Origin: Stenogyne calaminthoides
Lineage: Eukaryota > Streptophyta > Magnoliopsida > Lamiales > Lamiaceae
DNA: 64,000 nt
Direction: 5' to 3'
NCBI GenBank assembly: GCA_037126765.1
Contig: JBBCBC010000024.1
Coordinates: 22,107,554 to 22,171,553, forward strand
Shown here: positions 1 through 10,238 of the stretch, one piece after another
Layout: each line of letters starts with the position of its first letter
How positions within the stretch are numbered: position 1 is the stretch's first letter
The notes under the pieces: model-generated
What the model saw: the letters and a program-made list of their open reading frames with translations, nothing else
Databases searched by the model: none
Told to the model about the DNA's origin: nothing
Made by a program: the position numbers and the translations under genes

Positions 1-138
1 GCTACTTTAATTCCTTTAACCCATACCTAGCAGCAGGCACCACGGGCGGCACGCAACTATGCCTTTAATCGAGCGAACGAGGGGTCTTGAGCCGCAACTG
101 ACCTTAAAGTCAGGAGACTGCTAGGATTTCTCCCAACA
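1..138 (-). mobile_element. Terminal fragment of an unidentified LTR
   Basis: The stretch ends at position 138 with TCCCAACA, the reverse complement of a TGTTGGGA LTR start. It abuts copia A coding sequence (minus), which begins at about 139 with the codons for the KARLVAKG region of reverse transcriptase. The sequence does not match LTR A, B, C or the gypsy LTR elsewhere in the window, so it is probably the edge of another LTR element lying to the left. No coding potential is seen. Confidence 0.4.
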
Positions 139-830
139 ATACCCTTTTGCCACAAGTCTAGCCTTGAAGGTCTCTACTTTCCCGTCCGATCCTCTTTTTC
201 TCTTGTATACCCACTTGCATTCAATGGGTCTCATCCCATTAAGTGGTTCGACTAGCTCCCACACCTTATTATAATCCATAGAACCCATCTCAGCTTCCAT
301 TGCTGTTTACCAAGAATCTACATCCTTGTCTTGGATCGCCTCGTTGTATGACCATGGGTCTGATTCACTATCACCGGGGACCACGTCCGAAGACTCTTCC
401 ATCTCCATGAATCGCTCGGGCTGTCTAAACAACCCTCCCACTACGACGATGTTCCAGTTGTGTAAGTGTGTCTCTTGGTATGTCAATCTTGTACAGTTGG
501 TATTGGAGTTGGCCCTCTTAGCTCGTCTAAGGTAATCTCACTTCTGGGCTTTCTATCGTTCATATAGTCTTCTTCCAAAAATCTAAAGTGCGTACTTATT
601 ACAACTTTCTGATCTTCGGGACCATAGAACATGCACCCATTCGTTCCCTCTGGATACCCTATGAACAACCTTAATTATGAACGTGGATCCAATTTACCAG
701 CTTCCTTATCCAACATATATGCCGGACACCCCCAGATTCTCATGTGTCTCAAACTGGGCTCGCGCCCGGTCCACAATTCTTTTGTGGTTTTGGGAACCGA
801 TTTGGATGGCACCAAGTTTAGAATGTAAGT
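139..830 (-). pseudogene. Copia A1 integrase C-terminus, linker and start of reverse transcriptase
   Basis: Read on the minus strand, 830 to about 480 encodes the integrase C-terminal region: a PSLRHMRIWGCPAY-type stretch, then GYPEGTNG, FYGPEDQKVVIS and FLEEDYM, which are hallmarks of Ty1/copia Pol. From about 480 to 139 it runs through the acidic linker into the WELVEPLNG and CKWVYKRK start of reverse transcriptase. Stops and frame changes interrupt it, for example a stop after LDPRS near 680. It parallels 60230-61149 of element A3. It is fused at 831 directly to an LTR start, so gag, protease and most of integrase are missing. Confidence 0.8.
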
Positions 831-995
831 CTTTGTTTTCAAGACGTACTATTTATTGAACAGTTATGCAGTAAATATATGTAACATTTAATGATATTTA
901 AAGCATCAGTGATAAGTAATTTATTTCAGTAAATAAGACAGAAATTCAGTCTGGTTATACAAAGTAAAAACATACTTTCCAGTATAACCCCAACA
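831..995 (-). repeat. Copia A1 5' LTR, first 165 bases only
   Basis: It ends at 995 with CCCCAACA, the reverse complement of the LTR start TGTTGGGG. It matches the starts of the copia A LTRs at 42673, at 42902 and (minus) at 59076, all sharing the TTATAC, AAAGTATGC and ACTTTGTATA words. It is truncated on its inner side, where it joins integrase coding sequence. Its outer end abuts GGAGA (996-1000), one half of a target duplication whose partner is at 48109-48113. Confidence 0.85.
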
Positions 996-1283
996 GGAGA
1001 GACGGTCAAGTAGAGTAGATTTGGGTGAAGATTTGAAGTATCTGTTTGCAGATTTGGGAGGAGATTTGCAGTATATGTTTCACGCTTTGTTTTATTTTAT
1101 TTTCCTTATTTGGTTGGCACATGGGCTTAGGATTGGTGAGACTATTTAATTGTTTATGTAGGGTTTTTGCGAAACACGTTAATTATTTTTGAGAATCATA
1201 ATTCACAACGTATTTGCTATTTCCTGGCAATTTTCGTGCACTCATTCGAATAACTAGGCTTCCTCGGTATAGAGGTTTCATCA
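996..1283 (+). repeat. Gypsy 5' LTR, 3' portion
   Basis: It matches the gypsy 3' LTR at about 6134-6385, sharing the GAGGAGATTTGCAGTAT, GGGCTTAGGATTGGTGAG and TTGCGAAACACGTTAATTA words, and ends with TTCATCA directly before the primer-binding site. The complete LTR would run from TGATGAGAAC to TTCATCA, with TGATGA/TCATCA ends. The first part is absent here because a copia A element is inserted at 995/996. The missing part is found inverted at 48109-48177. Confidence 0.85.
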
Positions 1284-1285
1284 AT

Positions 1286-1298
1286 TGGTATCAGAGCC
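1286..1298 (+). other. Gypsy primer-binding site (initiator tRNA-Met)
   Basis: TGGTATCAGAGCC follows the LTR end after two bases. It is complementary to the 3' end of plant initiator methionine tRNA and marks the start of minus-strand DNA synthesis. Confidence 0.9.
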
Positions 1299-1328
1299 GG
1301 TCTGTTATCACACGCTATTCCGCTAGCA

Positions 1329-2740
1329 ATGGTGACTAACAAGGAAAGGTTTGAAAGGCTGGAAAGTGAGATGGAAAAGCTAACGAAACTAACAAGGAAA
1401 GGTTTGAAAGGCTGGAAAGTGAGATGGAAAAGCTAACGAAACTAATGCAGAAGTCTGCACGCCATGACGATGACCACAATTGTGCGGGCAATCAGAGTGG
1501 GGGACGTCGGGATAGACGTCGCGAAGGGGGAGAGACGTTCAGTCAATACCATGAAGGGTGTCGACTGCAGGGTCAGGGGTTGCGCGCTAGCGATACACGC
1601 AGTGGGATATATCGTGGCAGGGGCGGACATTTTGGGTATGACCACCGGAGGGAGCAAGATCATGAGCGCACACACCGTGAGCCTCCTCGTGGGGAGACGA
1701 CTGAGAGGGAAAACCCATTCGGAAATCCAGGACCCTTTCACAGGGATGGGTCTGATACCGAACTAGAGGACGAGGAAGAAGAGCAACGGGAAGATTCGGA
1801 GGCTGAGTCTCAGAAATCGGTGCTCAGTTGGAAGACGGAGAGACCTCGGGATCACCGTCCAAAGGGGATTCTCATTGAATTCCCTAAATTCGGGGGCAAT
1901 AACCCTCTCGAGTGGGTGGATAAGGCCGAGCATTATTTTGAACTGCAGGAAATTCGGTTAAAGGACTGTGTGCGTATTGCTTCCTATTATCTGGAAGGAG
2001 AGGCAAGACAATGGTGGAAGTGATTTGAACAAGTGAATGGTGACTATGAGGTGACGTGGGAGGATTTTGCGAGTGGCATCGTGACTCGTTTTTGGGCTGC
2101 TGAAGAGGAGGATGTAAATGAGATGATGAGTAAACTCAAACAAACTGGAAGTTTTAGGGACTATCTTCGAGAGTTCGAGAAAGCAATGAGCCGTGTACCA
2201 CATTGGCCACCTAGCGTGTTATTGGGGACATTTATGGGAGGATTAAAACCAGAGTTAGCAACTGAACTAAAGATGTGGAGGCCTAGTGATTTGCGGGAAG
2301 CCATTAATTTGGCCATGAGAAAGGAGAAACAGTTGCGATCTGCCAAAAACAACAACACTGCTAACCGATTCTTCCCATCAAGTAGTCGAGGTTTTCAAGG
2401 TCGGTCAACAATTGGGAACTCGAGTGGAAGCCCGATCAATTCGAAACAAACCTCAGCCACTACCTGAAGTATGGCAAAGGGGCGAGTGCAGTTATCGAGC
2501 GAGGAAATAAATCGTAGGAGACAGGCAGGGTTGTGCTTTACATGCAACGAGAAGTATTCGTGGAACCATGTTTGTTCTAACAAGAAGGTGATGAGTTTGG
2601 TCATCGACAACATCCCGATATCTACTGAGATTGATAATGATACACCCCCTAAATATGACAAGGAAGATGACATTAGAAAAGAGGCAGAAAAGCCCGATCA
2701 AATAAAAAAAGAAAAGAGGCAGAAACAGACTGCCCCATAA
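1329..2740 (+). pseudogene. gag: Gypsy gag (capsid and zinc knuckle), broken
   Basis: The probable start codon is at 1329 (MVTNKERFERLE), but a 53-base tandem duplication (1338-1443) throws that frame out. The downstream frame continues from 1424. The protein has an Arg/Glu-rich low-complexity N-terminus, then a retrotransposon gag core (KFGGNNPLEWVDKAEHYF, ARQWW, FRDYLREFEKAM, FMGGLKPEL; about 1875-2330). A CX2CX7HXC knuckle (CFTCNEKYSWNHVC, about 2534-2575) lies at the end. In-frame stops occur after ARQWWK (about 2024, a probable Trp TGG to TGA change), at about 2465 and at about 2738. Gag would form the cytoplasmic particle that packages the element RNA. Confidence 0.85.
1338..1443 (+). 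repeat. Perfect 53-base tandem duplication at the gag start
   Basis: Positions 1338-1390 and 1391-1443 are identical copies beginning AACAAGGAAAGG. Because 53 is not a multiple of three, the first ATG at 1329 is put out of frame and meets a TAA near 1434. The identity suggests a recent event. Confidence 0.95.
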
Positions 2741-3261
2741 TATCGTTCAACCATGTAGGTCGACTACGGGGTCTGCAAAATTTGAGGCTGGAAGGGCATA
2801 TTGGGAGACAACCGGTGATGGCGTTAGTGGATAGCGGGGCCTCACTAAATTTCATAACGATGACTCTGGCTCAATATTTACGGCTGCCAGCGATACGGGA
2901 TGGCAACCAATTCGACGTAGAGACTGCATGAGGCCAGATTTACCGATGTGATACCAGGTACGAGCAAGTACCAGTTGCGATTCAAGGTATGAAATTCAAT
3001 ATCACGTTATACCCAATGCCATTACCAAATTTAGATATTGTATTCGGCATGCCGTGGCTCGGGGCGATCAACCCTTTAACACTAGACTGTCAAGAGCTAT
3101 CTATACGATTCTTTTTCGGTGAGGGCTTGATATTGTTGAAGGGAATTGGGTATGCACCAAAGGAGTCGGTGAAGGCAAACGTGCTTACGAGAGAAATAAG
3201 AGGAGGGAAGTTTTATATGCTTACAGCTCTGGGCGTGAGCTCGGTCAGCCAGGGTAGCTAA
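2741..3261 (+). pseudogene. Gypsy aspartic protease region
   Basis: Around 2820-2860 the frame encodes ALVDSGASLNFI, the DSGA active-site motif of retropepsins. Further along, NLDIVFGMPWLGAINPLTLD (about 3028-3087) is the conserved protease C-terminal part (DIILGMPWL type) of plant gypsy elements. A stop lies near 2930 and another at about 3259, just before the reverse transcriptase frame. The enzyme would cleave the Gag-Pol polyprotein. Confidence 0.85.
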
Positions 3262-3266
3262 ACTGA

Positions 3267-4034
3267 ATGGCCGGAGAGCTTCAATATCTTTTAGACAAGT
3301 TTTCCGAAATTTTAGCCCACCCGAGGACGTTACCACCTAAACGAGATTTTGACCACCGTATTCTGTTAATTGACGAGACGAAGCCCGTGAACATCGCACC
3401 TTACATGTATGCACATTTTCAAAAGGAAGAAATCGAGAAGCAAGTGGAAGAAAGGATGAACTCGGGACTCGTTCGCTATAGTACCAGCCCTTTTCCCTCA
3501 CCGGTACTGTTAGTGGAAAAGAAAGACAACACTTGGAGTTTTTGTACGAACTACCGTGCATTGAATGCAGCAACGATCAAGGATAGGTTCCCGATACCAA
3601 CCGTAGACGACGTGTTGGACGAACTACATGGGGCCACTTATTTTTCGAAGCTGGATTTGAGGGCGGGATATCATCAGATCTGCATGCACCCTGATGACAT
3701 ACATAAAACTGCTTTCCGAACACACAATGGGCATTATGAGTACTTGGTTATGCCTTTTGGGTTGAGTAACGCACCATCAACCTTTCAGGCCATCATGAAC
3801 CACATCTTCCGACCCCAATTACGAAGGATCGTACTTGTGTTTTTTGATGATATATTAGTTTACAGCAAGTCATGGGATGATCATTTGGGTCATTTGCGTG
3901 TGGTTCTTACTGTTTTGAGAGATAACCAGTTTGTAATTAAACCATCAAAATGTTTTTTTTGGAGAGAAAGAGGTGGAATATTTGGGCCATTTCATATCAT
4001 TGGAGGGTGGTTGAGTCGATCCTCGGAAAATTGA
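3267..4034 (+). pseudogene. pol: Gypsy reverse transcriptase
   Basis: The 255-residue open frame shows the reverse transcriptase blocks in order: SPFPSPVLLVEKKD and NYRALNAATIKDRFPIPTVDDVL (palm/fingers), FSKLDLRAGYHQI with the first catalytic Asp, HNGHYEYLVMPFGLSNAPSTFQ, then VFFDDILVYS, the YxDD box with Phe in the first place. Both Asp residues of the box are kept. The frame is lost by an indel near 3950-4030, and the normal connection to RNase H continues at about 4030. This is the best preserved gypsy domain in the window. Confidence 0.93.
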
Positions 4035-4035
4035 A

Positions 4036-4974
4036 GTTGTCCAGAACTGGCCTACCCCGTCTAATGTGAGTGAGTTACGCGGGTTTTTGGGCCAAGCCGG
4101 ATACTACCGGAACATATGTTCAAAGTTTGGCAAAAAAGCACGACCCCTACACAATTTAACCAAAAGGAACAAATTTTTGTGGTCCGATGAAGCTCAGCAG
4201 GCATTTGAGGAGTTGAAAGAAGCAATGAGTACTACCCCAGTCCTTGCGTTGCCCAATTTTGATGATGAATTTATTATCGAGATGGATGCGTTGGGGTTCG
4301 GAATAGGAGCAATACTTACTCAAAATAAGTGGCCAATTGCTAATATGAGTAAAGCAATATCAGAGGCGAAGAAATCATGGTCAGTATACGAAAAGGAGAT
4401 GTTGGCTATACTCGAAGCTATTCGAATTTGGAGATCCTATTTGGTTGGACGTAAGTTCAAAATTCTCACTGATCAAAAGAGTCTTCGGTACCTGTTGGAG
4501 CAGCGAATCACCACTCCTGAGCAACAAAAGTGGATAGCAAAATTGGTGGGCTTCGACTATGATATAGTGTACCGTCCCGGGAATAAGAATGGAGGAGCAG
4601 ATGCATTGTCAAGAAAGAGTGGAAACGAACATCCCTCGATTTTGATGACTGTGACGACACCTATGTCGGGAGTATGGGAGGACATCGCCGTGGCCACCCG
4701 AGAGGACACCGAATTGGGTCCCCTACTTTTGCGTACTCTAGATGCCATTGAAGGTGGTGGCGACTTGACGGGATTTGAGGTCAGGCGTGGTTGTTTGGTA
4801 AAACAGGGAGTCATTTGGGTGCCCAAAGGAGAAATAAGGGGGCGTTTGTTGCATGAGTTTCATGAAACCGTTTTTGGGGGCCATTCAGGCATTTTGCGCA
4901 CTTTCAAACAAATTTTTCAGTTATTCTATTGGCCTGGAATGAAGAAGGAAGTGAGCACTTTTGTGCAGGCGTGA
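4036..4974 (+). pseudogene. pol: Gypsy RNase H and integrase zinc-binding domain
   Basis: The open stretch from 4066 begins with the connection domain (ELRGFLGQAGYYR, FLWSDEAQQAFEELK). RNase H follows with FIIEMDALGFGIGAIL, where the usual EMDAS-G is EMDALG, then SVYEKEMLAI, FKILTDQKSLRYLL and the tail RPGNKNGGADALSRK. The integrase HHCC domain starts with HEFHETVFGGHSG (about 4850) and continues YWPGMKKEV. A TGA at about 4972 separates the two His from the two Cys (DTCQQNK). Confidence 0.9.
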
Positions 4975-5450
4975 GACACGTGCCAACAAAATAAGGCGGA
5001 CAGCTGGACTGCAGCTGGTTTATTGGCACCATTACCCATACCCGAACAAGCTTGGGTGGATATATCGATGGACTTCATCAATGGGTTGCCACGCTCGAGG
5101 AGTAAGGATACCATCATGGTTGTGGTAGATCGGCTATCTAAGTATGCACACTTTATCGCACTGAATCATCCTTATTCTTCGAGAGATATTGCTGATTTGT
5201 TCATTCGGAATGTGGTTAAGCTACATGGAATTCCGAAAACCATCGTGTCCGATAGAGATCGTGTCTTCGTGAGTAATTTCTGGCGTGAGTTATTTAAGCT
5301 GCAGGGCACTAAATTGATGATGAGTACAGCTTACCATCCTCAAACGGATGGGCAAACGGAGGTAGTAAACAGGTGTCTCGAGCAAAGTATTGGTATAATA
5401 CAACTTATCAATGCTCTATTGCTATGACACCCTTTGAGGTGGTGTATGGA
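4975..5450 (+). pseudogene. pol: Gypsy integrase catalytic core
   Basis: The frame encodes PLPIPEQAWVDISMDFINGLP (first Asp), VVVDRLSKYAHF, KTIVSDRDRVFVSNFW (second Asp) and STAYHPQTDGQTEVVNR (catalytic Glu), so the DDE triad is complete. The open frame is 5023-5427; after that the core end (MTPFEVVYGR) is in another frame. Integrase would join the cDNA to host DNA. Confidence 0.92.
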
Positions 5451-6030
5451 AGATGACCCAACCCGATTCTATTTCACGAATCGGGATCGACGATAGTTCA
5501 CGAAGTGGATGTACAACTTCGCGACTGGGACGCTCTGTTACAAGAGCTTGTTTTAACCTTGAGAGTGCTCAAAATTAGATGAAACAATATGCGGATGCTA
5601 AACGACGACCGGAGGAGTTTAGTGTGGGTGATTGGGTCTATCTTAAATTACAACCTTATCGACAAGGTTTAATTTTTAAGCATATTAATCAGAAGTTGGC
5701 TAGTCATTTTATGGTCTATTTCAAATTCAGGAGAAGATTGGAAGTGTTGCTTATCGATTGGAACTACCACCAGAATCGAGGATTCATCCGGTGTTTCATG
5801 TATCTTTGCTAAGGCGTCGAATTGGTAATGGGGACATCGTCCAGGCAACTGTACCTCCTTATTCCAGTGAAGGGTTGCCAGCTTTGGAACCATGTGTTGT
5901 CCTCGAGTATCGGTGGATGAAGAGAGGGCGTGGATATGTCCGTGAGGCTCTTATCGAATGGGAGTAGTTGGGACGTGAGGATGCAACTTGGGAAGCAGTT
6001 GAAGAACTATGATTGCGGTTCCCTGCCCTT
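5451..6030 (+). pseudogene. Gypsy integrase C-terminus with chromodomain-like tail
   Basis: Several short frames continue the polyprotein: MKQYADAKRRPEEFSVGDWVYLKLQPYRQ (GPY/F-type region, 5579-5670), then HPVFHVSLLRRR, VLEYRWMKRGRGYVREALIEWE and REDATWEAVEEL (about 5785-6005). The last part fits the chromodomain-like end of plant chromoviruses, which directs integration to particular chromatin. At least three frameshifts or stops are visible. I cannot place the clade (Tekay- or Reina-like) from sequence reading alone. Confidence 0.75.
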
Positions 6031-6053
6031 AACCTTGAGGACAAGGTTCGTTT

Positions 6054-6069
6054 GGGGGGGGGAGGGAGA
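6054..6069 (+). other. Gypsy polypurine tract
   Basis: A run of G with A (positions 6054-6069) lies immediately before the 3' LTR start TGATGAGAAC at 6070. This is the expected site of plus-strand priming. Confidence 0.8.
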
Positions 6070-6385
6070 TGATGAGAACTTGCCTAGTTTACATGATGAA
6101 GAGAGATATGGAAAGGTGTATAAAAGGAAAGGAGGAAAGGCGGTCTAGTAGAGCAGATTTGGGTGGAGATTTGAAGTATCTGTTTGCATATTTGGGAGGA
6201 GATTTGCAGTATCTTTTTCACACTTCTTTTTATTTTATTTTCCTTATTTAGTTGGCCCATGGGCTTAGGATTGGTGAGACTATTTAATTGTTTACGTAGG
6301 GTTTTTGCGAAACACGTTAATTATTTTTTGAGAATCAGAATTCACAGCGTATTTGCTGTTTCCAGGCAATTTTCGTGCACTCATT
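6070..6385 (+). repeat. Gypsy 3' LTR, truncated
   Basis: It starts TGATGAGAAC after the polypurine tract and matches the 5' LTR until GTGCACTCATTC (6385). There the last about 45 bases of the LTR are replaced by FAR1-like coding sequence. It includes the stretch (about 6070-6135) that is missing from the 5' LTR at 996. Confidence 0.85.
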
Positions 6386-7483
6386 CCGGCATATGTGAAA
6401 CATATTTTTAGTGCAGGAATATCAAGTAGCCAACGAGCTGAAAGTGCTCATACTTTTTTCAAAAGGTATGTTTCACGTCATAACTCATTAATTGATTTTG
6501 TTACTCGGTTCAATAGTGCTCTTAGGAATCAACGACATAATGAGTAAGCAGCTGATCATATTGACATTAATGAGCGACTGAAATGTAAGTCATTGTGGCC
6601 AATAGAAAGGTAAATGGTCAATTCGTACACAAAGAGGAAATTTTTGTCTTTCCATAAAGAAATTGATGAAAGTAATGCGTATATTATTCATATTGAGACT
6701 AACTACCAAGAGAATGAGACTTATTTTGTTCGAAGGGCTGACAAAGCTGATGGAAGTAGACATTGAATTCTTCTATACAACAATATATTGGAGCACATTC
6801 AATGCAGTTGTAAAATGTTTGAGTTCGAAGGAATACCATGCAGACACATGCTGATATATTTTCGAGTCAAACAAATCTTTGAATTACCTGATAAGTACAT
6901 CATGCATAGGTGGACAAAGAGTGCAAAGGTTGGAGTGGTAATTGACAAAAGTGATACATGTATCAATGAAATTGAAGATGTATCATTGATGACACGTCAC
7001 GGGAAATTTTCTCATGTAGCTACGTTATTGGTGGATGATGCATCCTTAACTGATTTTGGAACTAATCTTACATTGAAAGCGCTTGAAGACTTGTACACCA
7101 AAGTAAGAGAAATCAATAGCGGTCGAGAAGTGAACCCACGCCTTTCAGATGCAGAAATTGATGACGAACATTAAATTATTATTGACCCCTCAAAAGTGAG
7201 GGCAAAGGGAAGTGGAAAAAGATTGCAATCATCAAAAGAACGCAATATTTCCAATAAAAGAATGTGTAGAGAATGTGGACTTCGCGGCCAATCACATGAT
7301 AAGTTCAATTGTCCTAAATTATTGGAGAGGTATTCATCAATATTTTATATTGTAATCCGTTTTAAATTTTTTTAGTTGCAACAACAATAACAATGCAATA
7401 TTTCTTTTTTACTTTGTGTATAGATTCATAGATGATCATCAAAGTAACTCTGATGATTTTCATGAGGATACAAATGACTAAGC
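6386..7483 (+). pseudogene. FAR1/FHY3-related (Mutator-derived) protein, C-terminal half, copy 1
   Basis: Reading across frames gives PAYVKHIFSAGISSSQRAES (the end of the MULE-type transposase domain of FAR1-related proteins), VRRADKADGSRH, then a SWIM zinc finger CSCKMFEFEGIPCRHML (about 6806-6856). A C-terminal CX2CX6HX4C knuckle (CRECGLRGQSHDKFNC, near 7265-7312) follows, then after a short intron a last acidic exon DDHQSNSDDFHEDTND ending at about 7483. Stops and frameshifts occur near 6545, 6615 and 6770. The N-terminal FAR1 DNA-binding domain is absent: the sequence starts abruptly where the gypsy LTR is cut. It resembles an FRS-family gene or a Mutator transposase. A closely related inverted copy lies at 50140-51243. 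Confidence 0.8.
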
Positions 7484-7639
7484 CATTCATTGCAGCCAGG
7501 TAGTATGTTTTATAGTGATATTTGCATTATAATTATTTTTTATACTAAATTAATTGTTAATTAATTTTGACATGTTTTAATATTGTTGAAGGATCAAGGA
7601 GTATTCCAGATTAAATTCTTGTTTGATATCATAACATTT

Positions 7640-7855
7640 TTACTTTTCTTTTTCTTTTATGTTGTGCAGGTGTAGGTATTTGTCGGTGATGAAGGCGTGG
7701 ACCCGACCAACGTTGACGAGAAGGCTGGGCAGAATGCCTAAGATTGACCAATTGGTGGGTATTAAGTTTTTCTCTCTTCTTGAATGGAGGAGTATCTTGC
7801 AGCACGCAACAATTATGGAAAAAATGTTGAACAATATGCCTGTGTACGTAGCTTC
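7640..7855 (-). pseudogene. Captured cytochrome P450 N-terminus (CYP96A/CYP86-like), copy 1
   Basis: The minus strand encodes a hydrophobic anchor (FSIIVACCKILLH), a basic stretch (SRREKN), then PTNWSILGILPSLLVNVGRVHAFIT. This has the form of the hinge and first helix of CYP86-clan P450s, where PxNWPVLGMLPSLL is typical. Only the N-terminal about 55 residues are present and the start Met is lost (ACG) compared with the second copy at 49774-49960. It lies antisense to and just downstream of the FAR1-like gene, as in Pack-MULE gene capture. Confidence 0.6.
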
Positions 7856-9091
7856 TTTAGATAATGATTTGTAGGATGTTAATTTCTTGGAATCAGAATT
7901 TGATTTTGTATTGATGATGCGGCTTATAATTAGATTTGCATTAAATTAGTAGCAAATTGTGCTTTGAGATTATAAAGAAATGTTCTACATGAGAAGTGGG
8001 ACTTATCTTTTGTTGATATATATAGTTTCAGACCATGTGATAGTGATCACTGTTTGTGTGTTTGAATCATTACAATTGTTATCAGGCGATTAAGTTTTTA
8101 TTAGGCAGTAATTTTGCGTCGTTTTGAAATTTGTCTCAATTATTTTGACTTTTTAAGTTCTATAAGTTTTCAATTTTTTGGATTTCTTGTCAAATCATTT
8201 GGTGGAATTATTCCAATTTTTTCTATAATGTGTTTTCAATTACCTGCTAGACTTTTTTTCTTCTAGCCATGTTGATTTTTTTTCTTCTTCTATTTATGGG
8301 ATTTTTTGGGTTTCTAAGTTGGAATACTTTGTAACACAAATAAATATTTATATACTTCACGTTGCAAGTCCACCATACACTAACTTTATGTGTGTATGAC
8401 TCAACGAGAGGCACATCAGATAACTCATAAACTAATTCATACTTTTTAATGCTTCATTCAGACACGCACTAAACCAACAAATGATTGACGCCTAAAACTC
8501 CTAAGTAAATATATAGCACGAATTGTTGAAGACCTTTGTGATCCTCTTTAATCACTGTATCAACATAAACTAAAGGTTTTATATTGTCTTCTTCACAATT
8601 ATTTGCTCTTGTCCACTCTCTTTGTTGCTGAAGAAAGCTCTTTCATATTTCTGAAATTTTCCCCTTTCTTCCTGAAATTTTATGCGTTAAACCTAAGCTA
8701 AACAAGAATACCCTTCTTTTTTGACCAAATCCTACCATAATAAATTTTATAAATCAAAGAAACGTGTTGTGTGTGAAAACTCAAGCCCACACTCGGTGTT
8801 CAATTCCATGAAATATAAAAATTTCAATCAATACTTATATTCCAAATTAAGAAAAAAAAAAAAGTTCAGTTCCATAGTAATAGACTTTCTTGGACTAGGG
8901 AGTTGAAAAACCTGGTCCCCCGAACGAAAAAAAAATCATGATTTTTCAAAACTATAGGCTTGTGATGAGTTTAACAATATAGCTCAAAGAAACAAAGCTT
9001 GTATTTATCAATAAAAAATCTTATTTCTAAAGATGATTTATTCTGAGGGAGTAACGCCGGCAGAGGCTCGATTCGGAGAGACGTATTTTAT
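7856..9091. other. Non-coding remainder of the FAR1/P450 unit, copy 1
   Basis: AT-rich sequence matched in inverted orientation by about 48541-49773. No domain is recognised. On the minus strand a stretch near 8530-8650 keeps an open frame in both copies (reading about ANNCEEDNIKPLV and TVIKEDHKGLQQF), so a small captured exon of unknown origin is possible but not shown. Confidence 0.5.
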
Positions 9092-9240
9092 TTTGAGAAC
9101 ATTTCATATTTCCAGGAAATTCTATATCATGGGCCGAAAATTGTGGGATTTGACTTAAATCAATGGTAAGGGTGATGAGGTGGCACGCCAAATTACTATT
9201 CTGGTTCCATAAAAAACCATATAGTGGGTTTTATATCACT
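9092..9240. repeat. One arm and loop of a palindromic (MITE-like) repeat, copy 1
   Basis: 9092-9150 matches one arm of the palindrome at 48268-48540 (words CATATTTC, TATATCATGG, CCGAAAATTGTGGGATTTG). It is followed by the same loop sequence (AATGGTAAGGGTGATGAGGTGG and GGTTCCATAAAAAA). The second arm is absent here; the sequence runs into a TA repeat. Confidence 0.75.
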
Positions 9241-9244
9241 ACTG

Positions 9245-9270
9245 TATATATATATATATATATATATATA
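9245..9270. repeat. TA dinucleotide microsatellite
   Basis: About thirteen TA units follow the palindrome loop. Confidence 0.95.
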
Positions 9271-9284
9271 AACATACAAAACAA

Positions 9285-10019
9285 AAAAATTTGTAGTTCT
9301 TGTCCCAACTTGTCTATCAATAATATTACCAATATAATAGACTTTGCCTATTACATCTACCTAAATGAAAATATCAAATTAAAGGTTTAAAATAATAAAA
9401 AATAATAATTATATATTTTAAAAAGAATAGTCAATATGTAAATACATATACAAATATACATAATATATCAAGCTACCAATGAGAAGATTCTCATCAATTA
9501 TCAATTGTTAATTGTGAGAAGTCCTTAAAAAAATACATGTTGTAAGGAAAATCTACTTCTACTGCTTGAACCATTCGGGTATTAAAAAATGAACTGAATC
9601 TTAAAATTATTAACGGTGGTCTTAAAGGAAGACTTGTCAGCAGTGACAATGAAATTCCTAACATCGTACAATTTGTCTTCCACAATATTATCATTGTATT
9701 TATAAAATTATATGGCCTGATGGTAGGATGAATCCTATCACCCTGAACATGAAAAAAAAATATGCTAAAAAATAAAAAATATACTGTGTATATGTATTAC
9801 GTATATATATACTGAGAAAACAAAAACAGAAAGATTATTTATAAAAGAAACCTCTGAATCATGGAATTTACATTCTAGATTTCTTAAAGGATTATTAGCA
9901 CCATAAGCAGAAGTATGATAAACACGAACACAACATAATTTTAACAACCATATAGTGTTTGAAATATTAACGTGTTTAATCAATGATAACACACTGACAT
10001 GTTCGAGCGAGTTCAACAA
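9285..10019 (-). pseudogene. Replication protein A1-like OB-fold exons (Helitron-type)
   Basis: On the minus strand, exon-like blocks follow in the order of an RPA1 DNA-binding domain: WLLKLCCVRVYHTSAYGANN plus LECKFHDSE (about 9860-9955), EDKLYDVRNFIVTADKSSFK (about 9595-9690), then in a shifted frame a VEVDFPYNMYFF block (about 9494-9590). After a TTTAG acceptor, VDVIGKVYYIGNI (about 9310-9350) follows. These mirror the RPA1 pattern of an LE-x-x-x-HD strand, a VY-x-x-xNF-x-V strand, and the DVIG turn. Such genes are carried by many plant Helitrons. Frame changes make it a pseudogene. It lies on the same strand as the Helitron helicase at 39745-40850. Confidence 0.7.
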
Positions 10020-10133
10020 ACTGTATAATTAAAAACAACTTAAAAAAAATTAGATTCTAAGAAAATAAAGTCAATTGAAAACAAATTGAGTAATTATATT
10101 ATAATAAAATAAAGTCATAACTTACGATTTTTT

Positions 10134-10238
10134 TTAAACCAAACAAATAGTGTACAAAGTGATCACCAGTAAATGAAGAGAACTGTGAAAAAATAATAAT
10201 CTAAAATTAGTATATTTATAGAAAGCTAATACTTACGC
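10134..10238. repeat. Flank repeat, copy 1
   Basis: A 105-base segment (with ACAAATAGTGTACAAAG and AGTATATTTATAG) that recurs at 34854-34958 and, for its last 75 bases, at 27216-27290. It is the sequence next to the copia B insertion point and bounds the whole copia B complex. Confidence 0.9.

Noticed and set aside
6386..7483. An intact host FAR1/FHY3 gene
   Set aside because: The N-terminal half is missing, stops and frameshifts interrupt the frame, and it begins at the edge of a broken LTR.
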